A stretch of 39,391 bases of DNA from Candidatus Latescibacterota bacterium (GCA_020852055.1 JADZBP010000170.1:1-39391), one strand, 5' to 3'. Numbered from the stretch's first letter, positions 23,542-33,689 are shown. Numbers and translations: made by a program. Notes: a model not told the origin generated them from the sequence alone.

Positions 23542-24900
23542 TCAGCCGATATTATACTGCTTGATCTTGTACTGAAGGGAACGCACGCTGATGCCCAGGA
23601 TGGCGGCTGCCTGGCGGCGATTGGAGGTGATCCGCTCCAGGGTCTGGCGGATCAGCGCCGCCTCCACCTGCTCGATCGAAACCCCCAGATTCACGGTGAA
23701 ATGGCCCGCCTCGCGCTCGGCCGTGCCCAAGAGCAGGGAAATCTGCTCGGGGCGGACGGTTTTTTCGGGGCAGGTGACCACCAGCCGCTGGATGAGGTTG
23801 CGCAGCTCGCGCACATTGCCCGGCCAGGAGTGGTTGAGCAGCAGGGCCATGGCCTCGGCGCCCAGTTGCTTGCGCGGCTGTTCGTGGGCCCGGCAGGCCT
23901 CGTCGAGGAACATCTCGGCCAGGAGCGGGATATCCTCGCGGCGCTGCCGCAGCGGCGGCACGTCGATGGGCACCACGTTGAGCCGATAATAGAGATCCTC
24001 GCGGAAGATGCCGTCCTGGACGCCCGCCTCCAGGTCGCGGTTGGTGGCGGCGATGATGCGCACGTCGGCGGCATGCACCTGGGTATCGCCCAGGGGCTGG
24101 TATTCCTTGGCCTCCAGCGCCCGCAGCAATTCCACCTGGTTCTTGAGCGGCACCTCGCCGATCTCGTCGAGGAAGAGGGTACCCCCCTCGGCCAGGGCGA
24201 AACGGCCGGCCCGGGTGGCGTGGGCGCCGGTGTAGGCGCCGCGCACGTGCCCGAAGAGTTCGCTGGCGAAAAGCTCGGCGGTGAACCCCCCGCAGTTGAC
24301 CGCCACAAAGGGGCCGTTCCGCCGTTTGCTGCGCTCGTGCACCGCCCGGGCGATCAGCTCCTTGCCCACCCCGGTCTCCCCCCGCAGCAGCACCGGCACC
24401 TCGGACTGGGCCACCTGCTTGATGGTCTCGGCAGCGGCTTGCATCGCCGGGCTGCGCCGCACCAGCCGGCGGAAGGTGTCCTGGTTTTCCAGGCGGTGGT
24501 GCAGTTTGCGGTTCTCCGAGAGCAGTTCGAGGCGGTCGATGGCCCGCTCCACCAGCAGGCGCAAGTGGACCAGGTCCACCGGCTTGGTGATGAAATCGAA
24601 GGCCCCCTTCTTCATCGCCTCCACCGCCGTGGTCACGCTGCCGTAAGCGGTGAGCACGATGGTCTGGGCGTCGGGGTAGCTGTCGCGGATCTCGTCGAGC
24701 AATTCCATGCCGCCCAGGCCGGGCATACGCAGGTCGGTGATCACCAGCTGGTAAGCCTGGCGCTGCAGCAGGTCGCGCGCCTCGTGGCCGTCGCGGGCAG
24801 TGTCGATGGTGAAGCCGGGCTGCTGCAGGGCTTCCTGCAGCCCCTCCCGGATATGGACCTCGTCGTCGGCGATCAGCAGGCGCAGGGGTTTCTTGGCCAT
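23542..24900 (-). CDS. NtrC-family sigma-54 response regulator
   Basis: 452 aa. Receiver domain (~5-120) with the acidic pair in IADDE, phospho-acceptor Asp in ITDLRMPG and Lys in TKPVD. AAA+ domain (~140-380) with Walker A GETGVGKE, sigma-54 loop GAYTGA (Phe to Tyr relative to the common GAFTGA) and Walker B GGTLFLDEIGEV. Fis-type helix-turn-helix at the end (SNRRQAAAILGISVRSLQYKI). Partner of the histidine kinase 3 nt upstream. It probably activates the sigma-54 promoter at 23380, which lies just beyond its own stop codon. Confidence 0.94.
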   Translation of the reverse strand: MAKKPLRLLIADDEVHIREGLQEALQQPGFTIDTARDGHEARDLLQRQAYQLVITDLRMPGLGGMELLDEIRDSYPDAQTIVLTAYGSVTTAVEAMKKGAFDFITKPVDLVHLRLLVERAIDRLELLSENRKLHHRLENQDTFRRLVRRSPAMQAAAETIKQVAQSEVPVLLRGETGVGKELIARAVHERSKRRNGPFVAVNCGGFTAELFASELFGHVRGAYTGAHATRAGRFALAEGGTLFLDEIGEVPLKNQVELLRALEAKEYQPLGDTQVHAADVRIIAATNRDLEAGVQDGIFREDLYYRLNVVPIDVPPLRQRREDIPLLAEMFLDEACRAHEQPRKQLGAEAMALLLNHSWPGNVRELRNLIQRLVVTCPEKTVRPEQISLLLGTAEREAGHFTVNLGVSIEQVEAALIRQTLERITSNRRQAAAILGISVRSLQYKIKQYNIG

Positions 24901-24903
24901 GGC

Positions 24904-25998
24904 TCAGCCTTGCTCCCGGCCGCCCTCGGCCAACAGCGCCGGGGTGGCCCCCTCTTCCAGCCACAGGCGGATGGACACGCCGGTGCCGGTCCCTTCCTGG
25001 CTGCTCACCTCGAGGATGCCGCCGTGCTGATGCACGATGCGCTGGGCGATGGACAGGCCCAGCCCGGTGCCCTCGTCCTTGGTGGTGTAGTAGAACTCCA
25101 GCACCCGCTCCAGGTCGGCGGCGGGGATGCCGCGGCCGTTGTCGGCGATATTCAACAAGATCTGGCCCTTGACGCGATCTAGACGCGACTGTAGAATGAC
25201 CCGGGGCTCCGCCCCGAGGGCCTGGAAGGCGTTGATGAGGATGTTGAGCAGCGCCTGGCTCAGCAGATTCTCGTCGGCGCTGATGGCCGGCAGCGGCTCC
25301 TCCAGATCGAGCACCAGGGCGATGCCGTGTTCACGCGCTTCGGGTTCGACCAGGGAGAAGAGATGCCGCAGCAGGTCGTTGGGTTGCACTGGCTGGAGGT
25401 ACAGGGCCGGGGGGCGGGAGAAACGCAGGAAGTTCTGCACGATGCCTTCGAGCCGGCGCATCTCGGTGCGGGCGATGGTCAGGCGCCGGTTCACCCGCGC
25501 CGCCACCTCGCTGTCGGCCCCGCCCAGCTCCTCCTGCAGGAGCTGCAACTGGATGTCGATGGCGCTGAGCGGATTGCGCACCTCGTGCGCCACCGAGGCG
25601 GCCAGGCGCCCCAGGGCGCTCATCTTCTCGACCTGCCACAGATCCCGCTCGGCCCGCTTCAGTTCCGAAATCTCTTTGAGGGTCAGCAGCACCCCAGCCG
25701 GCCGGCCGGTCTCGTCCACCAGCCGGCGGGTGTTGACCCGCAGCCAGCAGGTCTGGCCCGCGGGTTTGCGGTACTGGATGTCCTGATCCCAGACCAGCTC
25801 GCCGGCCAGGGCCTGACGCGCCAGTTGCCCCAGTTCGCCAGCCCCCAGGAACTCCTCCAGGGGCCCGGCCTCGGTTCCGGGCAGGCCGAGCATCTCCACC
25901 AGGGCCGGATTGAAGATCTGGATGCCGGCCTGCTGATCGAGCACGGCCACCCCTTCGGTGAGGCTGGCAACCAGGGAGGGGATATAGGGCATCTGCAT
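24904..25998 (-). CDS. NtrB-like sensor histidine kinase
   Basis: 364 aa from ATG 25998. A PAS domain (~8-120) is followed by a HisKA domain with phospho-acceptor VAHEVRNPLSAI and a HATPase domain with the N box NILINAFQAL, G1 DNGRGIP and G2 GTGLGLSI. No transmembrane helix, so it is a cytosolic sensor. The start is ambiguous: the frame stays open into menG, ATG 25992 is also possible, and no ribosome site is clear. ATG 25998 overlaps the divergent menG ATG (25997-25999). It lies 3 nt before the response-regulator gene. Confidence 0.92.
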   Translation of the reverse strand: MQMPYIPSLVASLTEGVAVLDQQAGIQIFNPALVEMLGLPGTEAGPLEEFLGAGELGQLARQALAGELVWDQDIQYRKPAGQTCWLRVNTRRLVDETGRPAGVLLTLKEISELKRAERDLWQVEKMSALGRLAASVAHEVRNPLSAIDIQLQLLQEELGGADSEVAARVNRRLTIARTEMRRLEGIVQNFLRFSRPPALYLQPVQPNDLLRHLFSLVEPEAREHGIALVLDLEEPLPAISADENLLSQALLNILINAFQALGAEPRVILQSRLDRVKGQILLNIADNGRGIPAADLERVLEFYYTTKDEGTGLGLSIAQRIVHQHGGILEVSSQEGTGTGVSIRLWLEEGATPALLAEGGREQG

Positions 25999-26746
25999 GG
26001 ACAATAAAGATAACATAATCGCCCGCAAGCAGCGTATCCAAGGCATGTTCAACGCCATCGCCCGGCGCTACGACCTGCTCAACCACCTGCTCAGCGGCGG
26101 GGTGGATTTCTACTGGCGCCGCCGCGGCCTGGGCCGGGTGCGCTGCCGGGCGCCGCAGCGGGTTCTCGACCTGGCCACCGGCACCGCCGACTTTGCCCTG
26201 GCCGCCGCCCGCCGCCAACCCCGCCGCGTCGTGGGGGTGGATGTGGCCGTGCACATGCTGCGCCTGGGCCTGGCCAAACTGCGCCGCCGTCCACCGGCTG
26301 TGCCCATCCAGTTGATGGGCGGCGACGCCGAGGCCCTGCCCTTCCGCGACCAGAGCTTCGACCTGGTCATCGCCGCTTTCGGGGTGCGCAACTTCGGCCA
26401 TATCCCCACCGGCCTGGCCGAGGCCTGGCGGGTGCTGCGGCCGGGCGGAGAGTTGTTGATTCTCGACTTTGCCGAGCCCGAGACCCCGCTCTTCCGGCAG
26501 CTCTATCGGTTTTACTTCACCCGCGTGTTGCCGCTGGTGGGCGGCCTGATCTCTGGCCAGCGCCAGGCCTACGCGTACCTGCCCGCCTCGGTGGGCACCT
26601 TTGCGCAGGGCCGCGCCTTTGTCGAACTGCTGGACGGAGCCGGCTTCGTCGACAACCTGCATACCTCCTTCACCCTGGGGGTCTGCGCCCTTTACCAAGG
26701 GCTCAAGCCTGCCGCCGCCCCGATTGACGCCAAAGAAGGCGTTTGA
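25997..26746 (+). CDS. menG: Demethylmenaquinone methyltransferase (UbiE/MenG)
   Basis: 249 aa. FNAIARRYDLLNHLLSGG is the UbiE/COQ5 N-terminal signature, VLDLATGTADFAL is the SAM-binding motif I, and FRDQSFDLVIAAFGVRNF and LRPGGELLILDFAEP follow. It performs the last step of menaquinone synthesis, C-methylation of demethylmenaquinone. It is the first gene of the futalosine-type menaquinone operon. A short AGGG lies 7 nt before the ATG. Its promoter must lie inside the divergent kinase gene, because the two start codons overlap. Confidence 0.95.
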   Translation: MDNKDNIIARKQRIQGMFNAIARRYDLLNHLLSGGVDFYWRRRGLGRVRCRAPQRVLDLATGTADFALAAARRQPRRVVGVDVAVHMLRLGLAKLRRRPPAVPIQLMGGDAEALPFRDQSFDLVIAAFGVRNFGHIPTGLAEAWRVLRPGGELLILDFAEPETPLFRQLYRFYFTRVLPLVGGLISGQRQAYAYLPASVGTFAQGRAFVELLDGAGFVDNLHTSFTLGVCALYQGLKPAAAPIDAKEGV

Positions 26747-26758
26747 TATTATCAGTTC

Positions 26759-27889
26759 ATGTCTTCCCCCCACGATGAGTCCCTGGAAAAAGCGGGCCTG
26801 GGCGCCGTTCGCGACAAGGTATTGGCCGGCGAACGCCTCAGCGCCGACGAGGGCCTGCAGCTCTACGCCTGCAACCAGCTGCCGGCCCTGGGTTATCTGG
26901 CCAACCTGGTCCGCCAGCGCCTGCACGGGGACCGCACCTATTACGTGCGCAACCAGCACATCAACTACACCAACATCTGCAACAAACTCTGCAAGTTCTG
27001 CTCCTTCTACGTGAAGGCCAAGGACGAGCGCGGCTACGTGCTCTCCCCCGAGCAGGTCCAGGAACGGGTGCGCCAGTACCTGCACGCCCCCATCACCGAG
27101 ATCCACATGGTGGGCGGGGTCAACCCCAAGCTGCCCTATTCCTATTACTTGGAGGTGTTGCGGGCTATCAAGGAAGCCCGGCCCCAGGCGCGGCTCAAGG
27201 CCTTCACCATGATCGAGGTGGCCCAGATCCAGCGCATCGCCCGTAAACCCCTCGAAGAGGTGCTGCTCGACCTGAAGGCCGCCGGCCTCGAATCCCTGCC
27301 CGGCGGCGGGGCCGAGGTCTTCAGCGACCGGGTGCAGGGGGATCTCTTCTGGACCAAGAGCGACTCCGAGGAGTGGCTGCGCATCGCCGCTGCCGCCCAC
27401 CGCGCCGGCCTGCCCTCCAATGCCACCATGCTCTACGGCCACATAGAAAACACCGCGGAGAAGGTTTATCACCTCTGCCGGCTGCGCGAGGTGCAGGACG
27501 AAACCGGGGGCTTCCTCGCCTATATCCCCCTCTCCTTCCATCCCGAGCGCACCGAGTTGGCACACCTGCCGGGTCCCTCGGGCTGCCTGGACCTCAAGGA
27601 GATCGCCGTGGCCCGGCTGATGCTCGACAACTTTCCGCACATCAAGACCTTCTGGATCATGAACACCATCGAGGTCTCCCAGGTGGCGCTGTGGTACGGG
27701 GCCAACGATCTGGACGGCACCATCATGGACTACGAGATCACCCGCAAGACCTTTGAGGCCACCCAGCAGCGCCTCACCCACGAGGACCTGATGGGGCGCA
27801 TCGCCGAAGCCGGCCGGGTGCCGGTGGAGCGCGACAGCCTCTACAACCTCGTCGCCCCTTCCCCCCCGCCCGTCGCCCAGGTCGCATGA
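26759..27889 (+). CDS. mqnE: Aminofutalosine synthase (radical SAM)
   Basis: 376 aa. The radical-SAM cluster motif is CNKLCKFC in the context NQHINYTNIC, followed by EIHMVGGVNP and ATMLYGHIE. MqnE joins the MqnA product 3-(1-carboxyvinyl)oxybenzoate to SAM to give aminofutalosine. Paralogous to MqnC next door; the order and the VGGVNPKLPY segment favour MqnE for this one. Its stop overlaps the mqnC start (ATGA). Confidence 0.92.
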   Translation: MSSPHDESLEKAGLGAVRDKVLAGERLSADEGLQLYACNQLPALGYLANLVRQRLHGDRTYYVRNQHINYTNICNKLCKFCSFYVKAKDERGYVLSPEQVQERVRQYLHAPITEIHMVGGVNPKLPYSYYLEVLRAIKEARPQARLKAFTMIEVAQIQRIARKPLEEVLLDLKAAGLESLPGGGAEVFSDRVQGDLFWTKSDSEEWLRIAAAAHRAGLPSNATMLYGHIENTAEKVYHLCRLREVQDETGGFLAYIPLSFHPERTELAHLPGPSGCLDLKEIAVARLMLDNFPHIKTFWIMNTIEVSQVALWYGANDLDGTIMDYEITRKTFEATQQRLTHEDLMGRIAEAGRVPVERDSLYNLVAPSPPPVAQVA

Positions 27890-29028
27890 TCGAGGACCTC
27901 GCCGAGAAGGTCTACCGCCGCCAGCGCCTCAGCCTGGAGGATGCCCGCCGGCTCTGGGCCCACCCCAACCTGGCCGAGCTGGGCCTGCTGGCCGACCACG
28001 CCCGCCGGCAGCTGCACCCCGAGCCGGTGGTCAGCTACAACGTGGGCCGCAATATCAACTACACCAACGTCTGCTGGGTGAAGTGTGACTTCTGCGCCTT
28101 CTATCGCCAGCCCGGCTCGGCCGAGGGCTACGTGCTGTCCCGCGAGCAGATCTTCGCCAAGATCGACGAGCTGGTGGCCTTTGGCGGCGAGGAGCCCAAG
28201 TCCTGCGAACTGCTGATGCAGGGCGGCCTCAACCCCAAACTGCGCCTCGACTACTACGAAGAACTGCTGAGCGCCATCCGCGACCGCTACCCCATGGTCC
28301 AGCTCCACTGCCTCTCGGCCAACGAAATCATCTACATCGCCCACCTCTCGCGGCTCTCGCTCGCGGAGACCATCACCCGCCTGCGCCAGGCCGGCCTCGA
28401 CTCCATTCCCGGCGCCGGGGCCGAGATCCTCGACGACGGGGTGCGCGATATCATCGGCTTCCGCAAGGACCGCACCGAGGAATGGCTGGAGGTGCACCGC
28501 CTGGCCCACGGCACAGGGATGCGCACCACCGCGACCATGATGTACGGCCACGTCGAGACCATCGAGCACCGCCTGCAGCACCTGCACCTGCTCCGCCAGT
28601 TGCAGGACCAGACCGGCGGCTTCACCGCCTTCATCACCTGGAGCTTCCAGCCCGACCACACCGACCTGGCCGCCGACCCCGGGCGCTGGCAGGGACGCAA
28701 GGCCACCGGCTTCGACCACCTGCGCACCGTGGCGGTAGCCCGGCTCTTCCTCGACAACTTCCCCCACCTCCAGGCCTCCTGGGTGACCCAGGGTCCCAAG
28801 ATCGCCCAGCTCAGCCTCAACTACGGGGTGGACGATTTCGGCAGCACCATGCTCGAAGAAAACGTGGTCAGCGCCGCCGGCACCAGCCACACCGACCAGA
28901 TGACCCTGGCGCGTATGGAGGAACTGATCCGCGACGCCGGCTACGAAGTGCGGCGGCGCAACACCGCCTACCAGCTCGTCGCTACCCGGCCCCGGCCCCC
29001 GGCCCTGGCAGAGGCCGCTGCGGGATGA
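27886..29028 (+). CDS. mqnC: Cyclic dehypoxanthine futalosine synthase (radical SAM)
   Basis: 380 aa. Radical-SAM motif CWVKCDFC in GRNINYTNVC, then LLMQGGLNP, SIPGAGAEIL, TTATMMYGHVE and FTAFITWSFQP, all typical of MqnC. It cyclises dehypoxanthine futalosine. It overlaps mqnE and mqnA by 4 nt each, so the three are translationally coupled. Confidence 0.94.
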   Translation: MIEDLAEKVYRRQRLSLEDARRLWAHPNLAELGLLADHARRQLHPEPVVSYNVGRNINYTNVCWVKCDFCAFYRQPGSAEGYVLSREQIFAKIDELVAFGGEEPKSCELLMQGGLNPKLRLDYYEELLSAIRDRYPMVQLHCLSANEIIYIAHLSRLSLAETITRLRQAGLDSIPGAGAEILDDGVRDIIGFRKDRTEEWLEVHRLAHGTGMRTTATMMYGHVETIEHRLQHLHLLRQLQDQTGGFTAFITWSFQPDHTDLAADPGRWQGRKATGFDHLRTVAVARLFLDNFPHLQASWVTQGPKIAQLSLNYGVDDFGSTMLEENVVSAAGTSHTDQMTLARMEELIRDAGYEVRRRNTAYQLVATRPRPPALAEAAAG

Positions 29029-29813
29029 AGGTCCGGCTGGGGGCGGTCAGTTTCCTCAATACCCGCCCCCTCACTGTCGCCCTGGAGCAGGAGCACGCTC
29101 CCTTCGCCCTCAGCTACGCCGTGCCGGCCGTCTGCGCCGACGAACTGCGGGCCGGCCAGGTGGATCTGGGCCTCATCCCCGCCATCGAATACGCCCGCAG
29201 CCCCGAGCCCTACTACATCGTGCCGGGTATCTCGCTGGCGTGCCGGGGCGAGGTGCTCAGCGTGCGGCTCTTCGGCGAACGCGATCCGGGCAAGATCCGG
29301 CGGGTGGCCCTCGACCAGAGTTCGCGCACCTCGGCGGCCCTGTTGCGCATCCTGTTGCGCGAGTTGTACCAGCTCGATCCCGAATTCATCACCGCTCCGC
29401 CCGACCTCGACGCCATGCTGGCCCGCGCCGATGCTGCCCTGCTCATCGGCGACCCGGTCTTCCGCTACCGCCAGCACCCCAGCCTCGACCTGGGACAATT
29501 GTGGCGCGAGTTGACCGGTCTGCCCTTTGTCTTCGCCTTCTGGACCGGCCGACGCGATGCCCTGCCCCCGCACCTGGTGAAGGTACTGGTCCAGGCCAAG
29601 GCCGAGGGCTGGGGCCGCATCGGAGAGATCGCCCGCGACCACGCCAGGCAACACGGCGGGGAAGCCTCCTTCTACCAGCACTACCTCGAACACCACATGC
29701 ATTACGAATTGGGCGAGGCGGAGTTGGCCGGCCTGCGCGAATACTACCGCCTGGCCCAGGTCCACGGCCAGATCGAGGCGGCCCCGCCCCTGCGTTTCTA
29801 CGCGACGGATTGA
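29025..29813 (+). CDS. mqnA: Chorismate dehydratase
   Basis: 262 aa. The start MKVRLGAVSFLNTRPL is the family N-terminus; VDLGLIPAIEYA, ALDQSSRTSAALL and LLIGDPVFRY are conserved blocks of the MqnA/MqnD periplasmic-binding-like fold. MqnA dehydrates chorismate, the entry step of the futalosine route. Coupled to mqnC by ATGA and 1 nt ahead of the prenyltransferase gene. MqnB and MqnD are not in the window. Confidence 0.93.
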   Translation: MKVRLGAVSFLNTRPLTVALEQEHAPFALSYAVPAVCADELRAGQVDLGLIPAIEYARSPEPYYIVPGISLACRGEVLSVRLFGERDPGKIRRVALDQSSRTSAALLRILLRELYQLDPEFITAPPDLDAMLARADAALLIGDPVFRYRQHPSLDLGQLWRELTGLPFVFAFWTGRRDALPPHLVKVLVQAKAEGWGRIGEIARDHARQHGGEASFYQHYLEHHMHYELGEAELAGLREYYRLAQVHGQIEAAPPLRFYATD

Positions 29814-29814
29814 G

Positions 29815-30702
<888 letters not shown>

Positions 30703-30717
30703 CCGGGAGAATCTGAG

Positions 30718-32712
30718 ATGACCCAGACCACCGATATGTTCCGCCTCCTCGTCGAATCCGACGACCCCGCCATCTACCGGGTGCGCACCAAGGCCCCCGG
30801 CCCTACCGGCAAGCTGCCCCTGGAGATCGAGCAGGTGCTCAACTGGCCCAGCGGCCATCTCTTCGGGTACAGCCAGAACGCCGGCATGGGCTGGAACCCC
30901 TCCGAGTTGGGCCGCCGCGAGTACCTCATCCTCAGCACCCAGGGTGGCATCCGCGCCCCCGACGGCACGCCCATCGCTCTGGGCTACCACACCGGCCACT
31001 GGGAGGTGGGGCTCTTGATGGAGGAGGCCTCCCACGAGATCCACCGCCTGGGCGGCATCCCCTTTGCGGCCTACTGCTCCGATCCCTGCGACGGCCGCAC
31101 CCAGGGCACCACCGGCATGTTCGACAGCCTGGCCTACCGCAACGACGCGGCCACGGTGCTGGGCCGGCTCATCCGCTCTCTGCCCACCCGGCGGGGGGTG
31201 ATGGGGGTGGCCACCTGCGACAAGGGCATGCCGGCGATGATGCTGGCCCTGGCCGAGGCGCGCCGGCTGCCGGTGATCCTGGTGCCCGGCGGGGTGACCC
31301 TGCCCCCGGTGGAGGGCGAGGACGCCGGCAAGATCCAGTCGGTGGGGGTGCGCCTGGCCCACGGCGAGTTGAGCATCGATGAGGTCAACGACCTGGGCTG
31401 CCGCGCCTGCGCCACCGGCGGGGGCGGCTGCCAGTTCCTGGGCACCGCCGCCACCTCGCAGGTGGTGGCCGAGGCCTTGGGCCTCTGCCTGCCCCATTCG
31501 GCCCTGGCCCCCTCGGGCGAGGCGGTCTGGCGCGAGATGGCCCGCCGCTCGGCCCGCGCCCTCATGGCCCTCGACCAGGCCGGCATCAGCTCCAACGATA
31601 TCCTCACCGAAGCGGCCATCCACAACGCCATGGTCACCCACGCGGCCTTCGGCGGTTCCACCAACCTCATCCTGCACGTGCCCGCTGTTGCCCACGCCGC
31701 TGGCCGACCCCGCCCCACCGTGGCCGACTGGGACCGCATCAACCGCCAAGTGCCGCGCCTGGTGGACGTGTTGCCCAACGGCCCCGAGTACCACGTCACC
31801 GTGCGCGCCTTCCTGGCCGGCGGGGTGCCCGAGGTCATGCTGCATCTGCGCCGTCTGGGACTACTCAAACTCGACGCCCTCACCGTCACCGGCCGCACCC
31901 TGGGTGAGAACCTCGACTGGTGGGAACACTCGGAGCGACGGCAGGCCTTCCGCGCCAAGCTGGAAGAACTCGACGGGGTCTCTCCCGACCGGGTCATCCT
32001 CGCCCCCGACCAGGCCCGCGCCAAGGGGCTGACCAGCACGGTCTGTTTCCCGCAGGGCAACCTGGCTCCCGAAGGCTCGGTGGTCAAAGCCACCTCCATC
32101 GACCCCTCGGTGGTGGACGCCGACGGGGTGTACCGCCTCACCGGCCCGGCCAAGGTCTTCACCACCGAACGGGCCGCCATCACCGCGCTCAAGGCGCAAA
32201 AGATCCAGCCCGGCGACGTGATGGTGCTGCTCAGTTGCGGGCCCATGGGCACCGGCATGGAGGAGATCGCCCAGATCACCACCGCCCTCAAGTACCTCGA
32301 CTACGGCAAAGAGATCGCGGTGCTCACCGACGCCCGCTTCTCGGGCTTCTCCACCGGCGCCTGCCTGGGCCACATCGGGCCCGAGGCCCTGGCCGGCGGT
32401 CCCATCGGCAAGTTGGTGGACGGCGATCTGATCGAGGTCACCGTGGACCGCGAGAGCCTCAAAGGCACGGTGAATCTGGTGGGCACGGCGGGCAAGGTCT
32501 TTGGTGCCGAGGAAGGCGTGCGGGTGCTGGCCCAGCGCCCACTGCGCCCGGACCTGGCCCCCGAGGAACATCTGCCCGACGCCACCCGGCTGTGGGCGGC
32601 CCTGCAGAATGTGGGCGGGGGCACCTGGGGCGGCTGCGTCTACGACGTGGATGCCATCATCAATACGCTCAAGGCCGGGCAGGAAGCCCTGGCCGCCGGA
32701 GCCGGGCGGTGA
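30718..32712 (+). CDS. YjhG/YagF-type dehydratase (IlvD/Edd superfamily)
   Basis: 664 aa, the length of YjhG/YagF sugar-acid dehydratases and longer than IlvD or Edd. Cluster-ligand regions: [28 protein letters not shown] and [22 protein letters not shown]. The C-terminal [19 protein letters not shown] is the superfamily signature. YjhG is a D-xylonate/D-galactonate-type dehydratase. It lies in the middle of the menaquinone operon, 15 nt after mqnP and overlapping ubiX by 4 nt (GTGA), which does not fit its usual role and is worth noting. Confidence 0.9.
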   Translation: MTQTTDMFRLLVESDDPAIYRVRTKAPGPTGKLPLEIEQVLNWPSGHLFGYSQNAGMGWNPSELGRREYLILSTQGGIRAPDGTPIALGYHTGHWEVGLLMEEASHEIHRLGGIPFAAYCSDPCDGRTQGTTGMFDSLAYRNDAATVLGRLIRSLPTRRGVMGVATCDKGMPAMMLALAEARRLPVILVPGGVTLPPVEGEDAGKIQSVGVRLAHGELSIDEVNDLGCRACATGGGGCQFLGTAATSQVVAEALGLCLPHSALAPSGEAVWREMARRSARALMALDQAGISSNDILTEAAIHNAMVTHAAFGGSTNLILHVPAVAHAAGRPRPTVADWDRINRQVPRLVDVLPNGPEYHVTVRAFLAGGVPEVMLHLRRLGLLKLDALTVTGRTLGENLDWWEHSERRQAFRAKLEELDGVSPDRVILAPDQARAKGLTSTVCFPQGNLAPEGSVVKATSIDPSVVDADGVYRLTGPAKVFTTERAAITALKAQKIQPGDVMVLLSCGPMGTGMEEIAQITTALKYLDYGKEIAVLTDARFSGFSTGACLGHIGPEALAGGPIGKLVDGDLIEVTVDRESLKGTVNLVGTAGKVFGAEEGVRVLAQRPLRPDLAPEEHLPDATRLWAALQNVGGGTWGGCVYDVDAIINTLKAGQEALAAGAGR

Positions 32713-33332
32713 AGAAGGAGTTGGTGATCGCTGTCACCGGGGCCAGCGGCGCCCTGTACGCCGGCCGCCTGCTGCGGGCCCTGCTCGGCGGAGGGCACCT
32801 GGTACACGCGGTGCTCTCCCGCTACGGGCGCTATCTGCTCTGCGAGGAGTTGGGCTGGCAGCCGGAAAAAGAATCCCTGCTCGGGTTGTTGGAGCGGATC
32901 TATGGGGAGGAAGTCCGGACCGGGGACCTGCGCGAGTACGGAGTAGGGGATCTGACCAGCCCCTTGGCCAGCGGTTCGGGCGCCACGGCGGGCATGGTGG
33001 TGGTGCCCTGTTCGACCAAGACCCTCTCAGGCATTGCCTGCGGCGCGTCGAGCAACCTCATCGAGCGGGCCGCAGACGTCACCCTCAAGGAGCGCCGGCC
33101 CCTGATCCTGGTGGTGCGCGAAACCCCGCTCAACCTGATCCAGTTGCGCAATATGGTAGCGGTAACTGAGGCCGGGGCCATCGTGTTGCCGGCCATGCCG
33201 GCCTTCTACCAGCAGCCCAAAACCTTTGACGACCTGGGCGACTTCATCGCCGGCCGCATCTGCAATCTCTTCCACATCCCCCACCAGCTCTTCCCCACCT
33301 GGACCGGCCCCGCCGGTCCCCCTGCCGAGTAA
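32709..33332 (+). CDS. ubiX: UbiX-family flavin prenyltransferase
   Basis: 207 aa from a GTG at 32709 that overlaps the dehydratase stop. [17 protein letters not shown] is the FMN-binding start, [23 protein letters not shown] and [13 protein letters not shown] complete the UbiX/Pad1 pattern. It makes prenylated FMN for a UbiD-type decarboxylase, which the late futalosine pathway needs. The partner UbiD (MqnL) is not in the window. Last gene of the menaquinone operon; no clear intrinsic terminator follows on the + strand. Confidence 0.94.
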   Translation: MKKELVIAVTGASGALYAGRLLRALLGGGHLVHAVLSRYGRYLLCEELGWQPEKESLLGLLERIYGEEVRTGDLREYGVGDLTSPLASGSGATAGMVVVPCSTKTLSGIACGASSNLIERAADVTLKERRPLILVVRETPLNLIQLRNMVAVTEAGAIVLPAMPAFYQQPKTFDDLGDFIAGRICNLFHIPHQLFPTWTGPAGPPAE

Positions 33333-33343
33333 CCCCCGGGTAC

Positions 33344-33541
33344 AAAAAAAAGGGGGATCCGGAAGCGCTGCCTGCACGAGGAGGGGCAGACAGTGGTGGA
33401 GGGGAGGTCCAGCCTCCGGATCCCACGGTGACCCGTCTTGAAGCGCGTTCTCGATGCCGTCTGATCGAGGAGGGACAGACGCGAGCAGGAGAAGCAGCGC
33501 CCCGTTTTTTTGGCCTCGGGCAAGGAGGGCGACGGGTGCGC
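33344..33541 (-). ncRNA. Predicted sigma-54-dependent small RNA
   Basis: A ~198-nt minus-strand transcript, predicted from an exact sigma-54 promoter (33553-33567, start near 33541) and a terminator-like end: the stem GGGATCCGGA/TCCGGATCCC (33424-33415 with 33363-33354) then eight T (33351-33344). Three near-identical motifs CCCTCCTYG occur at 33529-33521, 33474-33466 and 33385-33377. The second sits in the loop of a 6-bp CGTCTG/CAGACG hairpin and the third in a 5-bp CTGCC/GGCAG hairpin. These resemble the anti-Shine-Dalgarno CCUCCU. Arms GCGCTGC and GCAGCGC (33500-33494, 33371-33365) could close the molecule. No protein frame with a ribosome site was seen. No known RNA family recognised. Confidence 0.6.
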
Positions 33542-33552
33542 TTTACCCTATC

Positions 33553-33567
33553 GCAACTTGTGTGCCA
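33553..33567 (-). promoter_or_regulatory. Sigma-54 promoter in the 33.3-34.0 kb intergenic region
   Basis: TGGCAC-ACAAG-TTGC on the minus strand: exact -24/-12 core consensus. No protein gene follows on that strand for over 10 kb apart from antisense sequence, so it implies a non-coding transcript. Confidence 0.85.
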
Positions 33568-33598
33568 GGTTTTTCCATCCATCGATCAACTCATTTAT

Positions 33599-33611
33599 AA
33601 TCAATAGATTA
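33599..33611 (+). promoter_or_regulatory. IHF consensus site
   Basis: AATCAATAGATTA fits WATCAA-N4-TTR exactly. It is centred about 64 bp upstream of the predicted sigma-54 start, between the promoter and the inverted repeat at 33665-33689, the usual place for an IHF bend. Confidence 0.6.
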
Positions 33612-33664
33612 AAATCATTAAAAAATGACAAAAAACGATGTGGTCCCATGTCTTTTTTTGTGCA

Positions 33665-33689
33665 ATTCAGCCTTGATCTTGTACTGAAT
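33665..33689. promoter_or_regulatory. Inverted repeat, possible activator site for the small RNA promoter
   Basis: ATTCAG and CTGAAT separated by 13 nt, about 124-148 bp upstream of the predicted sigma-54 start. It does not match the other two palindrome types in this window. The DNA from 33690 to 33795 is purine-rich and shows nothing else I can support. Confidence 0.35.

Noticed and set aside
33345..33515. Plus-strand reading of the small-RNA region as a GGA-rich CsrA-binding RNA ending at the T-run 33505-33511
   Set aside because: The plus strand has no good promoter, and the T-run is not directly preceded by a stable hairpin. The minus strand has both a promoter and a terminator.
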